Below are positions 1-8,234 of a DNA stretch of 64,000 bases, piece by piece. This DNA is from Cupriavidus necator A5-1 (GTDB lineage Bacteria; Pseudomonadota; Gammaproteobacteria; Burkholderiales; Burkholderiaceae). The notes beneath the pieces are model-generated. The model was not told where the DNA came from and ran no database searches. It saw only the letters and a program-made list of their open reading frames with translations. The stretch spans positions 4,526,001 through 4,590,000 of the forward strand of contig NZ_JQLI01000001.1 of NCBI RefSeq assembly GCF_000744095.1, written 5' to 3'. The position numbers and the translations under genes were made by a program. Each line of letters opens with the position of its first letter. Position 1 is the first letter of the stretch.

Positions 1-91
1 GCGGCTGCTGGATGCCGAGCTGCTCGGCGGCGCGGGTGACCGAGCCATGCTCGGCGACGGCCAGGAAGTAACGCAGGTGCCGGAGTTCCAC
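1..91 (-). CDS. LysR-family transcriptional regulator, N-terminal fragment cut by window edge
   Basis: On the minus strand a frame opens at a GTG (base 91) and runs off the left edge. The translation begins VELRHLRYFLAVAEHGSVTR and continues into AAEQLGIQQP, which is the standard opening of a LysR-type DNA-binding helix-turn-helix. Only about 30 residues are visible, so the effector domain and the target are unknown. It is divergent from the lipoprotein hydrolase at 194, and LysR proteins often control the divergent neighbour, but this is inference. No in-frame ATG lies just upstream, so GTG is the likely start. Confidence 0.75.
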   Translation of the reverse strand, partial: MELRHLRYFLAVAEHGSVTRAAEQLGIQQP

Positions 92-193
92 GCTGGTATA
101 TGCAATAGATATGAGTATGCGAGTAAGTATATATTTTTCAAGGCGCTGCAACTGGCCTACCATCGGCAGAATTCCAACAGGAGGCGCTATCCC

Positions 194-1330
194 ATGCCTG
201 ATGCCATCGCTCTCGTCGTGCAACGCCAGCCAGCCCGGCGCCTGGTCTGCGCCGCTATCGCTGTGGCCGCGCTGGCCGGTTGCGCCGGTGTGCCCGAGGC
301 GCCGCCCGCCGCCGGCAAACCGGCAGTGGCGGCTTCCGCAAAGCCGCACTGGCAGCGGGTCCACCTTGGCGCCGGTGCCGGCTATGACTTCCCGGTGTAT
401 GCCAACCACCCGCTCGATGGCGACCTGTCGCGCATCCGCGAGGTCGTCTTCGTGCAGCACGGCCTGCAGCGCAACGGCGACGACTACTACGCCGCCGGCG
501 CCGCGCTGCTGACGGCAAGCGGGCGCAATCCGGAAGAAGTGCTGCTGGTCGCGCCCAACTTCCCCGGCACGCCCGACCAGCGCAAGGGCTTCGATGGCAT
601 GCCGCAATGGTCGGTGCAGGGCTGGATGAGCGGCGAGAACGCGGTGAACGCGCCGTTCACGGTCAGTTCGCTGCAGGTGCTGGACGACCTGGTTGCCTTC
701 GTCACCGACAAGTCGCGCCTGCCGCAGGTCGCGAAGGTGACGGTAGCGGGGCACTCCGGCGGCGCGCAGATCGTGCATCGCTACGCGGTGCTGAACAATG
801 TCGACGAGCGCATCCGCGCACGCGGCATCGACCTGCGCTACGTGGTGGCGAACCCCTCGTCCTATCTCTACTTCACGCCGGTGCGCCCGGCCGGCCCGGA
901 TGGCAAGTCGTTCGCGCCGTATAACAAGGCCGTCTGCCCCGACTACGACAAGTACCGCTACGGCATGCAGGACATCGTGCCGTATGCGCAGGGCGCCAAT
1001 GGCCTGTCGCTGTACAAGCGCTACGCTGCACGGCAGGTAACGTACCTGGCCGGCACGGAAGACAACGACCCCAACCACAGCGTGCTCGACAAAGTCTGCG
1101 GCGCCGAGGCCGAAGGCCCCACGCGGCTGCAGCGCGCGCGCGGCTACCTGCGCTATGAGCGCTACCTGGCCAGCCGGGGCCTAGTGATTCGCCACCAGGC
1201 CTTTGAAGTGGTGGGCGTCGGCCATGACCAGTCGCACATGTTCGGTTCGCAGTGCGGGGCAAAGGCCGTGTTCGGCTTGCCGGAATCGGCCAACAAGGAC
1301 GGCGCGGCCTGCCGGACGCCTCAGCTCTGA
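194..1330 (+). CDS. Lipoprotein alpha/beta hydrolase
   Basis: This is a 378-residue secreted alpha/beta-hydrolase-fold protein of unknown substrate. The start at 194 is chosen because a strong ribosome-binding site (aacaggaggc) lies just before it; the longer open frame upstream has no such site. The N-terminus has a charged region, a hydrophobic stretch and a lipobox (ALAGCAG), so it should be a lipoprotein. The nucleophile elbow is VTVAGHSGGAQ near residue 185, and a late His in VGVGHDQSH is a plausible catalytic histidine. The overall form (HGLQRNGDDYY near the oxyanion loop) resembles uncharacterised serine hydrolases of betaproteobacteria. The divergent LysR fragment may regulate it. Confidence 0.8.
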   Translation: MPDAIALVVQRQPARRLVCAAIAVAALAGCAGVPEAPPAAGKPAVAASAKPHWQRVHLGAGAGYDFPVYANHPLDGDLSRIREVVFVQHGLQRNGDDYYAAGAALLTASGRNPEEVLLVAPNFPGTPDQRKGFDGMPQWSVQGWMSGENAVNAPFTVSSLQVLDDLVAFVTDKSRLPQVAKVTVAGHSGGAQIVHRYAVLNNVDERIRARGIDLRYVVANPSSYLYFTPVRPAGPDGKSFAPYNKAVCPDYDKYRYGMQDIVPYAQGANGLSLYKRYAARQVTYLAGTEDNDPNHSVLDKVCGAEAEGPTRLQRARGYLRYERYLASRGLVIRHQAFEVVGVGHDQSHMFGSQCGAKAVFGLPESANKDGAACRTPQL

Positions 1331-1467
1331 GGCGCGCAGCGCGGGGTTTGCCCGGGCGCCCAGCGCCGCAATGCGGTGCTACCATCCAGCGGTCCGCCGC
1401 TCTGGCGGACGCCCGCGGCGATGTGCCCGGGGGCCGTTCCAACGCCAATTGCGCCTTGGCCCTTCGA

Positions 1468-2541
1468 TTGCTCCAGCCCAAGATCCAGCGCGACGCCTGG
1501 CGCGCTGCGGCGCGGCAGGGTCGCGATCCCGACAACGCCCTCGGCCATGGTCCATTGCGTCGGCGGCAATGCCTGCGCCTGGCCGCGGCTGGCATGCTGG
1601 CGGCAACCGCCGGACTGGTATTGCCGCGGCTCGCGTCGGCAGCTGACCTGCCACACCTGATGGTCGGCTACGGCGCCGGCGGCGGCGCCGACCATGTCGC
1701 GCGGCTTGTCGCCGACAGCCTGGCCGCCGACGGCTTTCCCGTGCTGGTCGAGAACCGTCCCGGTGCTGCCGGCCTGGTCGCCCTGCAAGCGGTGCTGCGC
1801 GCGCAGGCCGGGCGCCCCATGCTGTTGCTGGGTACGGTGGGCTCGGTCAGCATCGCGCCGCTGCTGTCGCAGCACGCCGCCGACGCCGAGCGCCTGCATC
1901 CGGTCGCGGTGATCGCCAGTACGCCGCACGTGCTGCTCACCAGTGGTGCCGCACCTGCGGGTGTTGCGCCCGTCGCCGAGCTGCATGCGTGGCTCGAACA
2001 TGCGCGGCAACAGCCGGGGCAACTTGCCTTTGCCTCGCTCGGCATCCATTCCAGCGCTCACCTGGTCGGCGAGCTGATGTGCCGGCAGGCGGGCGCCGAC
2101 ATGGCGCATATCCCGTATTCCGGCAGCGCCCGCGCGCTGACCGACCTGCAGGGCGGCCATATCGCCATGCTGATCAGCACGCTGCAGGCGGCGTTGCCGC
2201 TCTTGCGACAGGGCAGGGCGCGGGCGCTGGCGGTGACCGGCGAGCGGCGCAGCCCGCTGGCACCGTCAATTCCTACATTTGCCGAGGCCGGCATCGGCGG
2301 CATGGTCCAGTCGGCGTGGTACGGCCTGCTTGCTGCGCCGGGCATGCCGCGTTCGCACTACGACGGCCTGGCCGAACGCCTGCAACGGCTGCTGCAAGGC
2401 CGGCCCGCGTTGCGCCAGCGCCTGCGGCAGGACGGTGCGGAGCCGCTGGCGCTGAGCGGCGCCGCGGCGGCGGCCTACCTCGCCGCGCAACGGGAGATGT
2501 GGCGCGCCGTGATCGGGCAGGTGCGGTCACGGCTGGAATAG
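1468..2541 (+). CDS. Bug/TctC-family periplasmic tripartite tricarboxylate receptor
   Basis: The mature part (VGYGAGGGADHVARLVADSL, ENRPGAAG, HIPYSGSARALTDLQGG, then PTFAEAGIGG) is the typical Bug solute-binding fold, about 315 residues. These proteins bind carboxylates in the periplasm and deliver them to TctAB permeases, or act alone as sensors. No permease is next to it, so it is an orphan. The start is uncertain: an ATG at 1594 would give a signal peptide without a basic region, whereas RRRQCLRLAAAG just upstream looks like a Tat signal and asks for an earlier start. TTG 1468, TTG 1456 and GTG 1423 are in frame, none with a good ribosome site. Confidence 0.75.
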   Translation: MLQPKIQRDAWRAAARQGRDPDNALGHGPLRRRQCLRLAAAGMLAATAGLVLPRLASAADLPHLMVGYGAGGGADHVARLVADSLAADGFPVLVENRPGAAGLVALQAVLRAQAGRPMLLLGTVGSVSIAPLLSQHAADAERLHPVAVIASTPHVLLTSGAAPAGVAPVAELHAWLEHARQQPGQLAFASLGIHSSAHLVGELMCRQAGADMAHIPYSGSARALTDLQGGHIAMLISTLQAALPLLRQGRARALAVTGERRSPLAPSIPTFAEAGIGGMVQSAWYGLLAAPGMPRSHYDGLAERLQRLLQGRPALRQRLRQDGAEPLALSGAAAAAYLAAQREMWRAVIGQVRSRLE

Positions 2542-2579
2542 CCACGGGTTCCCGCCGGACTTTTCAGCCCAAAGAAAAA

Positions 2580-2600
2580 AACCCGCGAACTTCGCGGGTT
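2580..2600 (-). terminator. Rho-independent terminator of the small minus-strand gene
   Basis: A perfect inverted repeat with 10-base arms (AACCCGCGAA / TTCGCGGGTT) is followed on the minus strand by a run of T (the aaagaaaaaa tract at 2571-2580 on the plus strand). It lies about 60 bases after the stop of the 2663-2896 gene and also sits 39 bases after the plus-strand receptor gene. Confidence 0.75.
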
Positions 2601-2662
2601 CAAGTCCTGCCCGCAGGATCGGGCCCGGAGGAGACAACCACAGGAAAAAGGGTCGCGCGGCG

Positions 2663-2896
2663 TTATCCCAGGTTGTACTTGACGACCTGTTCCTCGACGC
2701 CGACAAAACGCACCAGCTGGCGCAGGCCGCTGGCGTATTCCTTGATATGGTGGCCGTCCGGCGTATCGGGCAGCCGGTAATAAATGGGCGCCTTGTCGCG
2801 CATGGGCGGCAGGAAGCCGAGCGGACGCTGGGCGGTGTCGGCTTCCCAGGCGACGTCGCGGTCTTCAGCAAGCAAGGGTCTTCCGGTCATGGTCAT
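2663..2896 (-). CDS. Small hypothetical protein
   Basis: A 77-residue protein beginning MTMTGRPLLAEDRD. It has no signal peptide or membrane segment and I recognise no domain. It is acidic in its first third, with a Tyr-rich middle (APIYYRLPDTPDG). Support for it being real is the well-formed terminator 60 bases after its stop and the usual codon bias. The start at 2896 is chosen as the first of two in-frame ATG codons (2896 and 2890); an upstream ATG at 2914 is also possible. Confidence 0.5.
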   Translation of the reverse strand: MTMTGRPLLAEDRDVAWEADTAQRPLGFLPPMRDKAPIYYRLPDTPDGHHIKEYASGLRQLVRFVGVEEQVVKYNLG

Positions 2897-3202
2897 AGTC
2901 CGCGGTTGGCACATGGTGCGGCCGGGGGCGTTTTTTTAGCTCGCACTGGATTCAATGTATCGAATGTATGGCAGGTAGCGGAAAAATGCCATTCAGCGTT
3001 TTTTAATTCTGTCTGCCGGGAAACTTCGAAACTGACAAAATCAACTTCACCGCCGAAATCGGGCGAGCCAGCCGAGACGCCTGCCAGTGCGATACCATTA
3101 CGCCAGTCTTGCGGAGTGCGGGCCGCCGACGCGTGTGTCTTGCGGCCGCAATCCGCATTCCAAAAATCATAAACCGTCCCCAACGAGCCACTGCCAAGCT
3201 GC
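2897..3202. other. Intergenic region between the small gene and padR
   Basis: About 300 bases, more A/T-rich than its surroundings, presumably carrying divergent promoters for the minus-strand small gene and for the PadR gene. A direct repeat AATGTAT (2954-2960 and 2963-2969, period 9) is the only structure I see. No gene or clear hairpin was found. Confidence 0.4.
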
Positions 3203-3784
3203 ATGTCGACCCAGCACGCCTTGTTGATTTCCCTGATCGAGAAGCCGTCGTCCGGCTATGACCTGGCGCGGCGCTTTGACCGTTCCATCGGCTATTTCTG
3301 GCATGCCACCCACCAGCAGATCTATCGCGAGCTGGGACGGATGGCGGACAGCGGCTGGATCGTTGCCGACGAGAGCGACGCAGCGGATGGCGACGGGCCC
3401 GCCGCCGATCGGAAGAACCGCAAGAAGGTCTACCGGGTATTGCCCGCCGGACGCGACGAGCTGGTGCGCTGGGTGCTGGCCCCCGGCGCCGGGCTGGACC
3501 AGCGCGAGGAAATTCTGGTCAAGCTGCGTGCTGATGCCGTGATCGGGCCGCTTGGCCTGGGCGACGAGATGCGCCGGCTGCTTGCGCTGCACCAGGCGCG
3601 GCTGGAGACCTACCTGGCGATCGAGCGGCGCGATTTTTCCGCGCCGGACATGGATCGCGCGCAGCAGTTGCGCTATGCGTTGCTGCGGCGGGGTATCCGC
3701 TTCGAGCAGGACTGGGTGGCCTGGGGCGAGGAACTGCTGCCTTTGCTGGAGAAGTCCCTGGGGCGATCCGCCGCGGCAAGGTAA
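3203..3784 (+). CDS. PadR-family transcriptional regulator
   Basis: This is a 193-residue PadR-type repressor. The winged helix is at residues 1-75 (ALLISLIEKPSSGYDLARRF, then HQQIYRELGRM), followed by a C-terminal helical dimerisation part of the Vir_act_alpha_C type (residues 95-185). PadR proteins usually repress genes for phenolic acid or antimicrobial response and are released by small ligands. It is convergent with the nitronate monooxygenase gene, and a perfect palindrome upstream of that operon (5400-5417) is a candidate target; this link is inference. No strong ribosome site precedes the ATG. Confidence 0.88.
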   Translation: MSTQHALLISLIEKPSSGYDLARRFDRSIGYFWHATHQQIYRELGRMADSGWIVADESDAADGDGPAADRKNRKKVYRVLPAGRDELVRWVLAPGAGLDQREEILVKLRADAVIGPLGLGDEMRRLLALHQARLETYLAIERRDFSAPDMDRAQQLRYALLRRGIRFEQDWVAWGEELLPLLEKSLGRSAAAR

Positions 3785-3786
3785 AA

Positions 3787-3806
3787 CGCCGGCTCATGAG
3801 CCGGCG
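3787..3806. terminator. Bidirectional hairpin between convergent padR and nitronate monooxygenase genes
   Basis: A perfect 20-base palindrome (CGCCGGCTCATGAGCCGGCG) begins 2 bases after the padR stop and lies 23 bases beyond the stop of the minus-strand gene. It is flanked by aaaa on the left, so it serves best as terminator for the minus-strand gene. Confidence 0.6.
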
Positions 3807-3829
3807 CTTGCTGCAAATGCCGCGACGCC

Positions 3830-4825
3830 TCAGGCGACGTCCACCGCGCGCGCACCCGCCGCGCTGGCCTCGCCCAGGCCCAGCCGGCGCCGGGCCAGCG
3901 CATACTCTTCGGCAAAGCGGCGCACCAGTTCGGCCGCCGGCACCACGCGCTTGATCGCGCCCACGCCCTGGCCGGCGCCCCAGATATCCTTCCACGCCTT
4001 CGCGCTGGCCGAGCCGAAATTCATCTTCGACGGATCGGATTGCGGCAGCGCGGCCGGATCCAGTCCCGCGCGCTCGATGCTGCCGCGCAGGTAGTTGCCA
4101 TGCACGCCGGTGAACAGGTTCGAGTAGACGATGTCGTTGGCGCTGCTGTCGACGATCATCTGCTTGTAGCCGTCCTGCGCATTGGCTTCCTGCGTGGCAA
4201 TAAAGGCCGAGCCGATATAGGCCAGGTCGGCGCCCGCGGCCTGCGCGGCCAGGATGGCGTCGCCGCTGGAAATCGCGCCCGACAGCAGCAGCGGGCCGTC
4301 GAACCATTCGCGGATCTCGTGCAGCAGCGCAAACGGCGACAGCGTGCCGGCATGGCCGCCCGCGCCGGCAGCCACGGCCACCAGCCCGTCGGCGCCTTTC
4401 TCGATGGCCTTGCGCGCGAACGTGTTGTTGATCACGTCGTGCAGCACGATGCCGCCGTACGAATGCACCGCTTCATTGACTTCGGTGCGCGCACCCAGCG
4501 AGGTGATCACGATCGGCACCTTGTAGCGCACGCACAGCTCCAGGTCATGCTCGAGCCGGTCGTTGGACTTGTGCACGATCTGGTTGACAGCGAACGGCGC
4601 CGACGGGCGGTCCGGATGCCTGGCATCGTGCTCGGCCAGCTCGGTGGTGATGCGGTCCAGCCATTCCTCCAGCTTGGGCGCCGGACGCGCATTCAGCGCC
4701 GGGAACGAACCCACCACGCCGGCCTTGCACTGGGCGATCACCAGGTCGGGGTTGGAAATGATGAACAGCGGCGAGCAGACCACTGGCAGCGACAGCCGGT
4801 TCTGCAGCAGGGCGGGAAGGGCCAT
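3830..4825 (-). CDS. Nitronate monooxygenase / 2-nitropropane dioxygenase-like FMN enzyme
   Basis: A 331-residue TIM-barrel flavoprotein. Family marks are LPVVCSPLFIISNPDLV at the N-terminus, VNQIVHKSND, the GAGGHAG phosphate-binding loop near residue 155, SGAISSGDAILAAQAAGAD and AYIGSAFIAT. The class oxidises alkyl nitronates (often propionate 3-nitronate) to carbonyl compounds using FMN and O2. It follows an NTF2-like gene by 79 bases on the same strand, so the two are probably co-transcribed. The ATG at 4825 is preceded by an aggaga-type site (minus strand). Confidence 0.88.
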   Translation of the reverse strand: MALPALLQNRLSLPVVCSPLFIISNPDLVIAQCKAGVVGSFPALNARPAPKLEEWLDRITTELAEHDARHPDRPSAPFAVNQIVHKSNDRLEHDLELCVRYKVPIVITSLGARTEVNEAVHSYGGIVLHDVINNTFARKAIEKGADGLVAVAAGAGGHAGTLSPFALLHEIREWFDGPLLLSGAISSGDAILAAQAAGADLAYIGSAFIATQEANAQDGYKQMIVDSSANDIVYSNLFTGVHGNYLRGSIERAGLDPAALPQSDPSKMNFGSASAKAWKDIWGAGQGVGAIKRVVPAAELVRRFAEEYALARRRLGLGEASAAGARAVDVA

Positions 4826-4904
4826 TTGAGATGTCTCCTGGGTAGTACGGTGATACGGAAATTGAGCGGGAATCTGTGCGGGTTTGGGCCGATGTGGCGA
4901 CAGC

Positions 4905-5339
4905 TCAGGCCGCGCCGGTCAGCACGTCCTTCTGGCTGCCCAGCCGCGCGCCCATGGCGGCGGCGAGCGCGTCCAGGCCCGAGCGCGGCCGGACCATGAC
5001 CTCGAATTCGACGATGCGCCCGGCGTCGTCGAAGCGGATCATGTCGATGCCCTTGAGCGCCTTGCCTTCCACCGCGGCGCTGAATTCGAGCACGACGCTA
5101 TGGCCGTCCTCGCTGACAAAGCTGCGGTGGTAGCGGAAGTCCTGGAACACCTGATTCACCGTGGTCAGCACCAGCGCGATCGCGGCGCGGCCGGGATACG
5201 GCGTGTGCGCGACCGGCGAGCGGAACACGACTTCATCGGCGACGATGGCGTCCAGCCCGGCCATCGAGTTGGTGGCAATCATCTGGTGCCAGGCGTCGAG
5301 CGAAGCCTGCGCGGCGGGAATCAGGTTGGCGGTGGTCAC
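4905..5339 (-). CDS. NTF2-like (SnoaL-type) small alpha+beta-barrel protein
   Basis: A 144-residue cone-shaped NTF2 fold: an N-terminal helix (AAQASLDAWHQMIATNSMAG), then DAIVADEVVFRSPV, FRYHRSFVSEDGHSVVLEF and GIDMIRFDDAGRIVEFEVMV. Such proteins are small isomerases, hydrolases or ligand binders, and the activity cannot be told from sequence. It is the first gene of a probable two-gene unit with the nitronate monooxygenase. A palindrome at 5400-5417, 61 bases upstream of its start, looks like an operator. Confidence 0.75.
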   Translation of the reverse strand: MTTANLIPAAQASLDAWHQMIATNSMAGLDAIVADEVVFRSPVAHTPYPGRAAIALVLTTVNQVFQDFRYHRSFVSEDGHSVVLEFSAAVEGKALKGIDMIRFDDAGRIVEFEVMVRPRSGLDALAAAMGARLGSQKDVLTGAA

Positions 5340-5399
5340 GGCGGTCTCCTTGGCTGGCGTCGGTACGCGGCGTCTCTTCGGATCTACGGGTCTGGGGTT

Positions 5400-5417
5400 T
5401 ATGCAACCAGTTGCATA
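5400..5417. promoter_or_regulatory. Palindromic operator candidate upstream of the NTF2/nitronate monooxygenase unit
   Basis: TATGCAAC-CA-GTTGCATA is a perfect 8-base inverted repeat with a 2-base centre, 61 bases before the start codon of the NTF2-like gene on the minus strand. Size and symmetry fit a dimeric regulator such as the nearby PadR protein. No second copy was seen near padR itself. Confidence 0.5.
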
Positions 5418-5558
5418 GTGATGGGAAAAATAGCACGCGCCGCGGAACGGTGCAAGCCGCGGGCGGAAAGCGGCGTCGGCTGCCTCCCGCCCAGTGACGG
5501 GTTGTCTACAATAGGCGGAAACACAATCCCGGCCCGCCGCCCCTGAGCAGGAGAGTCA

Positions 5559-6584
5559 GTGACCACTAAGCCTAGCGCCGCCCACCCTGAACAGGCGGCC
5601 TTGTTCGATGCCGACCTGGCCGCCTGGCGCGAGCATCCGGAGCGTGCCTTCGACGGCTGGCTGGCGCGCCACGGCTTCCGGCACGGCACCAGCGTGGTGT
5701 ACCGCGCCATGTGGGGCAAGCTGCTGCGCTGGTCGGCCGAGCGCGGCCTGCCGCCGCTGAGCTGGTCTGCGGAGCAGATCGGCGAATTCCTGGACGCGCA
5801 GCAGCTGCACAAGTCGCACCGCTACCGGTACACGCGACTGATCGAGCGGGTCTTCCACCACCTGGCGCGGCTGCGCGAAGGCATGCACAACCCCGGCAGC
5901 CAGGCGGTGCGCGCGCACCTGGCCGATGGCGAGAACGATCCCACCGCCTTCCTGCTGCCCGGCGAGCGCGACCTGCTGGTCGCGCGCATCCTCGGCCCGG
6001 CCAGCCTGCCTCCGCCCGGTGACGAGCGCGGGGCGGCCTCGCCTACCCAATGGAAGCGCGCCCGCGACACGGCGTTGCTGGCCGTGCTGCTCGGCGGCGG
6101 GCTGAAGGTGGCAGAAGCCCGCGCGCTGCGGGTGGATGCGGTGGACGATGGCGCGCCGGGCCGGATGGCGCTGCGCATGGTCCGCGCGGACAACGGCCGC
6201 GCCTATACGGTGCCGCTGTTTAGCCTGGCCCATGCGCCGCTGCGGGCCTGGCTGGCGCTGCGCGAGGCCTCGGGCACGCTGGGCGGCTTGGTGTTTCCGG
6301 CGATGCCGGCCGGGCGGCCGATGCATGCCGCCTCGGTCTACCGGCGCGTGGAGATCCTGCTGGACGAGGCCGGCGTGCTGGCGGGCCGCAGCGAACGGGC
6401 CTCGCCGCAGACGCTGCGCAATACCTGCGCCGCGATGCATTTCGAGGCGGGCACCGCGCCTGCCGAGGTGGCGCAGTGCCTGGGCATGCGCGACCTGGAA
6501 TCGGGCTGGCGCCTGCGCGCCGCCTATGAAGCCTGGCAGGCGCGTGCCGGGCTGGTGTCCGCGCCTGCCGAAGCGCAACCCTAG
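5559..6584 (+). CDS. Tyrosine-recombinase-like protein with altered catalytic residues
   Basis: A 341-residue protein with an N-terminal SAM-like DNA-binding part (residues 20-120) and a C-terminal phage-integrase fold (residues 145-335). The expected first catalytic Arg motif (GLRxSE) reads GGGLKVAEARAL, with Lys for Arg. The HxLRH box reads SPQTLRNTCAA, with Gln and Asn for the two His. The last His/Trp is not obvious, and a Tyr sits in RAAYEAWQ. It may therefore be a domesticated or inactive recombinase rather than a working XerC-like enzyme. It starts at GTG 5559 with a gcaggag site 7-10 bases before. It stands alone and no att-like repeats were seen. Confidence 0.75.
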   Translation: MTTKPSAAHPEQAALFDADLAAWREHPERAFDGWLARHGFRHGTSVVYRAMWGKLLRWSAERGLPPLSWSAEQIGEFLDAQQLHKSHRYRYTRLIERVFHHLARLREGMHNPGSQAVRAHLADGENDPTAFLLPGERDLLVARILGPASLPPPGDERGAASPTQWKRARDTALLAVLLGGGLKVAEARALRVDAVDDGAPGRMALRMVRADNGRAYTVPLFSLAHAPLRAWLALREASGTLGGLVFPAMPAGRPMHAASVYRRVEILLDEAGVLAGRSERASPQTLRNTCAAMHFEAGTAPAEVAQCLGMRDLESGWRLRAAYEAWQARAGLVSAPAEAQP

Positions 6585-6757
6585 CGCCCTGCCTGCCGCC
6601 GGCATGTGTGCGCCACCGGATCGGGCGACCGCGGCGCATCGTGGATAATATGTGACGTCGTCCGGCCCCCGCCGTGGCGGCAAGCGGCGCCTGCGCCATT
6701 TTCTGAACCGGCCGGCCGGCGACTTCCGGCCCTGAATCGACTCCCACGCCCATTTCC

Positions 6758-7777
6758 ATGTCCGAAACATTGCTTCTCACCGGCGCCACCGGCTATATCG
6801 CCTCGCATACCTGGGTCGCGCTGCTCAATGCCGGCTACAACGTGATCGGCCTGGATAATCTGTGCAACAGCAGCCCGGTGGTGGTCGAGCGCCTGGCCAC
6901 CATTACCGGACAGGCCCCGCATTTTGTGCAGGGCGACGTGCGCGACCGCGCGCTGCTGGACCGGCTATTTGCCGAACACCGCATCAGCGCGGTGATTCAT
7001 TTTGCCGCGCTCAAGGCCGTGGGCGAATCGGTAAGCCAGCCGCTAGAGTATTACAGCAACAACCTGGACGGACTGCTGGCGGTATGCACGGCGATGCGCG
7101 CGGCCGGCGTGAAACAGCTGGTGTTCAGTTCCTCGGCCACGGTTTATGGCAATCCGCACGCGGTGCCGATCCTGGAGGAATTCCCGCTGTCGGCAACCAA
7201 TCCGTACGGCCAGACCAAGCTGATGGGCGAGCAAATCCTGCGCGACCTGGAAAAATCGGATCCGTCGTGGCGCATTGCCTACTTGCGCTATTTCAATCCG
7301 GTCGGCGCGCATGAAAGCGGCCTGATCGGCGAGGATCCGCGCGGTATTCCGAATAACCTGATGCCTTATGTGGCGCAGGTCGCCGGCGGGCGCCGCGAGA
7401 AACTGATGGTATTCGGCGGCGACTATCCGACGCCGGACGGCACCGGCGTGCGCGACTATATCCACGTGTGCGACCTGGCCGACGGCCACTTGGCGGCGCT
7501 GGGCTACCTGCGCGACCAGGGCAAAGGCATGACCGTGAACCTGGGCACGGGCCGCGGCTACAGCGTGCTGGAGGTGGTCAATGCCTACCAGCGCGCCAGC
7601 GGCAAGCCGGTGCCATATGAGATCGTGGCCCGGCGCCCGGGCGATATCGCCTCGTGCTACGCCGATCCGGCGCTGGCCAACCAGATGCTGGGCTGGCGCG
7701 CGCAGCACGATATCGACCGGATGTGCCAGGACTCCTGGCGCTGGCAGTCGATGAACCCGCAGGGGTTCGACGCCTGA
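6758..7777 (+). CDS. galE: UDP-glucose 4-epimerase
   Basis: A 339-residue extended short-chain dehydrogenase. The NAD-binding glycine loop is TGATGYIASHT at the N-terminus, DN follows at the adenosine-binding strand (IGLDNLCNSS), and the catalytic Ser and Tyr-x-x-x-Lys are SSSATVYG and NPYGQTK. Length and motifs match GalE, which interconverts UDP-glucose and UDP-galactose for surface polysaccharides. The tail MNPQGFDA is usual for the family. It is a single gene ending before a strong bidirectional terminator shared with the convergent H-NS gene. Confidence 0.93.
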   Translation: MSETLLLTGATGYIASHTWVALLNAGYNVIGLDNLCNSSPVVVERLATITGQAPHFVQGDVRDRALLDRLFAEHRISAVIHFAALKAVGESVSQPLEYYSNNLDGLLAVCTAMRAAGVKQLVFSSSATVYGNPHAVPILEEFPLSATNPYGQTKLMGEQILRDLEKSDPSWRIAYLRYFNPVGAHESGLIGEDPRGIPNNLMPYVAQVAGGRREKLMVFGGDYPTPDGTGVRDYIHVCDLADGHLAALGYLRDQGKGMTVNLGTGRGYSVLEVVNAYQRASGKPVPYEIVARRPGDIASCYADPALANQMLGWRAQHDIDRMCQDSWRWQSMNPQGFDA

Positions 7778-7873
7778 TGACCGGCGCCCGCCAACCGGCG
7801 GGCGTACCCGTTTCTGCGGCGCCCCCGGCGGGGGCTGGCACCCTTCGAAACCTGGATTGCGGCCGCCCAAACA

Positions 7874-7904
7874 AAAACGCCACGGATTAATTCCGTGGCG
7901 TTTT
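7874..7904. terminator. Bidirectional terminator between galE and the H-NS gene
   Basis: Perfect 13-base arms (AAAACGCCACGGA / TCCGTGGCGTTTT) around a 5-base loop, with A and T runs at both ends so that it can work on either strand. It lies 97 bases after galE and 22 bases beyond the stop of the convergent H-NS gene. A second G/C-only hairpin lies nearer galE (about 7786-7806). Confidence 0.8.
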
Positions 7905-7925
7905 GCCATCTGCCGGAGCGTGCGC

Positions 7926-8234
7926 TCAGCGGATCAGGAAGTCTTCTACCGTTTTGCCCTGGGCCAGGGCCTGGGTCAGCCAGCCCGGGCGCTTGCCACG
8001 GCCGGTCCAGGTATTGCCCGCGCTGTCGCGGTAGCGCACCGGCACCTTGCGGTTGACGGCCTTCTTGCCGGCCGGCGCCTTGGTGCCAAAACCGAGGTCT
8101 TCCGCGGTCAGGCCATATTGCTCGATTTTCTCGCGAATATCGGCGATCACCGCGGATTGCTCGCGCGCCTTGATTTCTTCGGCTTGCTTCTGCAGTTCAC
8201 TGATTTTCTGAACGATTTCCTGATAAGTCGCCAT
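7926..8234 (-). CDS. H-NS-family nucleoid-associated protein (Bv3F type)
   Basis: A 102-residue H-NS protein. Residues 1-50 form a coiled-coil oligomerisation part (ISELQKQAEEIKAREQ), followed by a linker rich in Lys/Ala (TKAPAGKKAVNRKVPV) and the C-terminal DNA-binding domain YRDSAGNTWTGRGKRPGWL. The GRGKRP core is the AT-hook-like loop that reads narrow minor grooves. It silences A/T-rich, often foreign, genes. The ATG at 8234 is chosen over a longer open frame because the coiled coil begins there and a gaggac site precedes it. A more divergent paralogue is at 62838-63125. Confidence 0.9.
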   Translation of the reverse strand: MATYQEIVQKISELQKQAEEIKAREQSAVIADIREKIEQYGLTAEDLGFGTKAPAGKKAVNRKVPVRYRDSAGNTWTGRGKRPGWLTQALAQGKTVEDFLIR

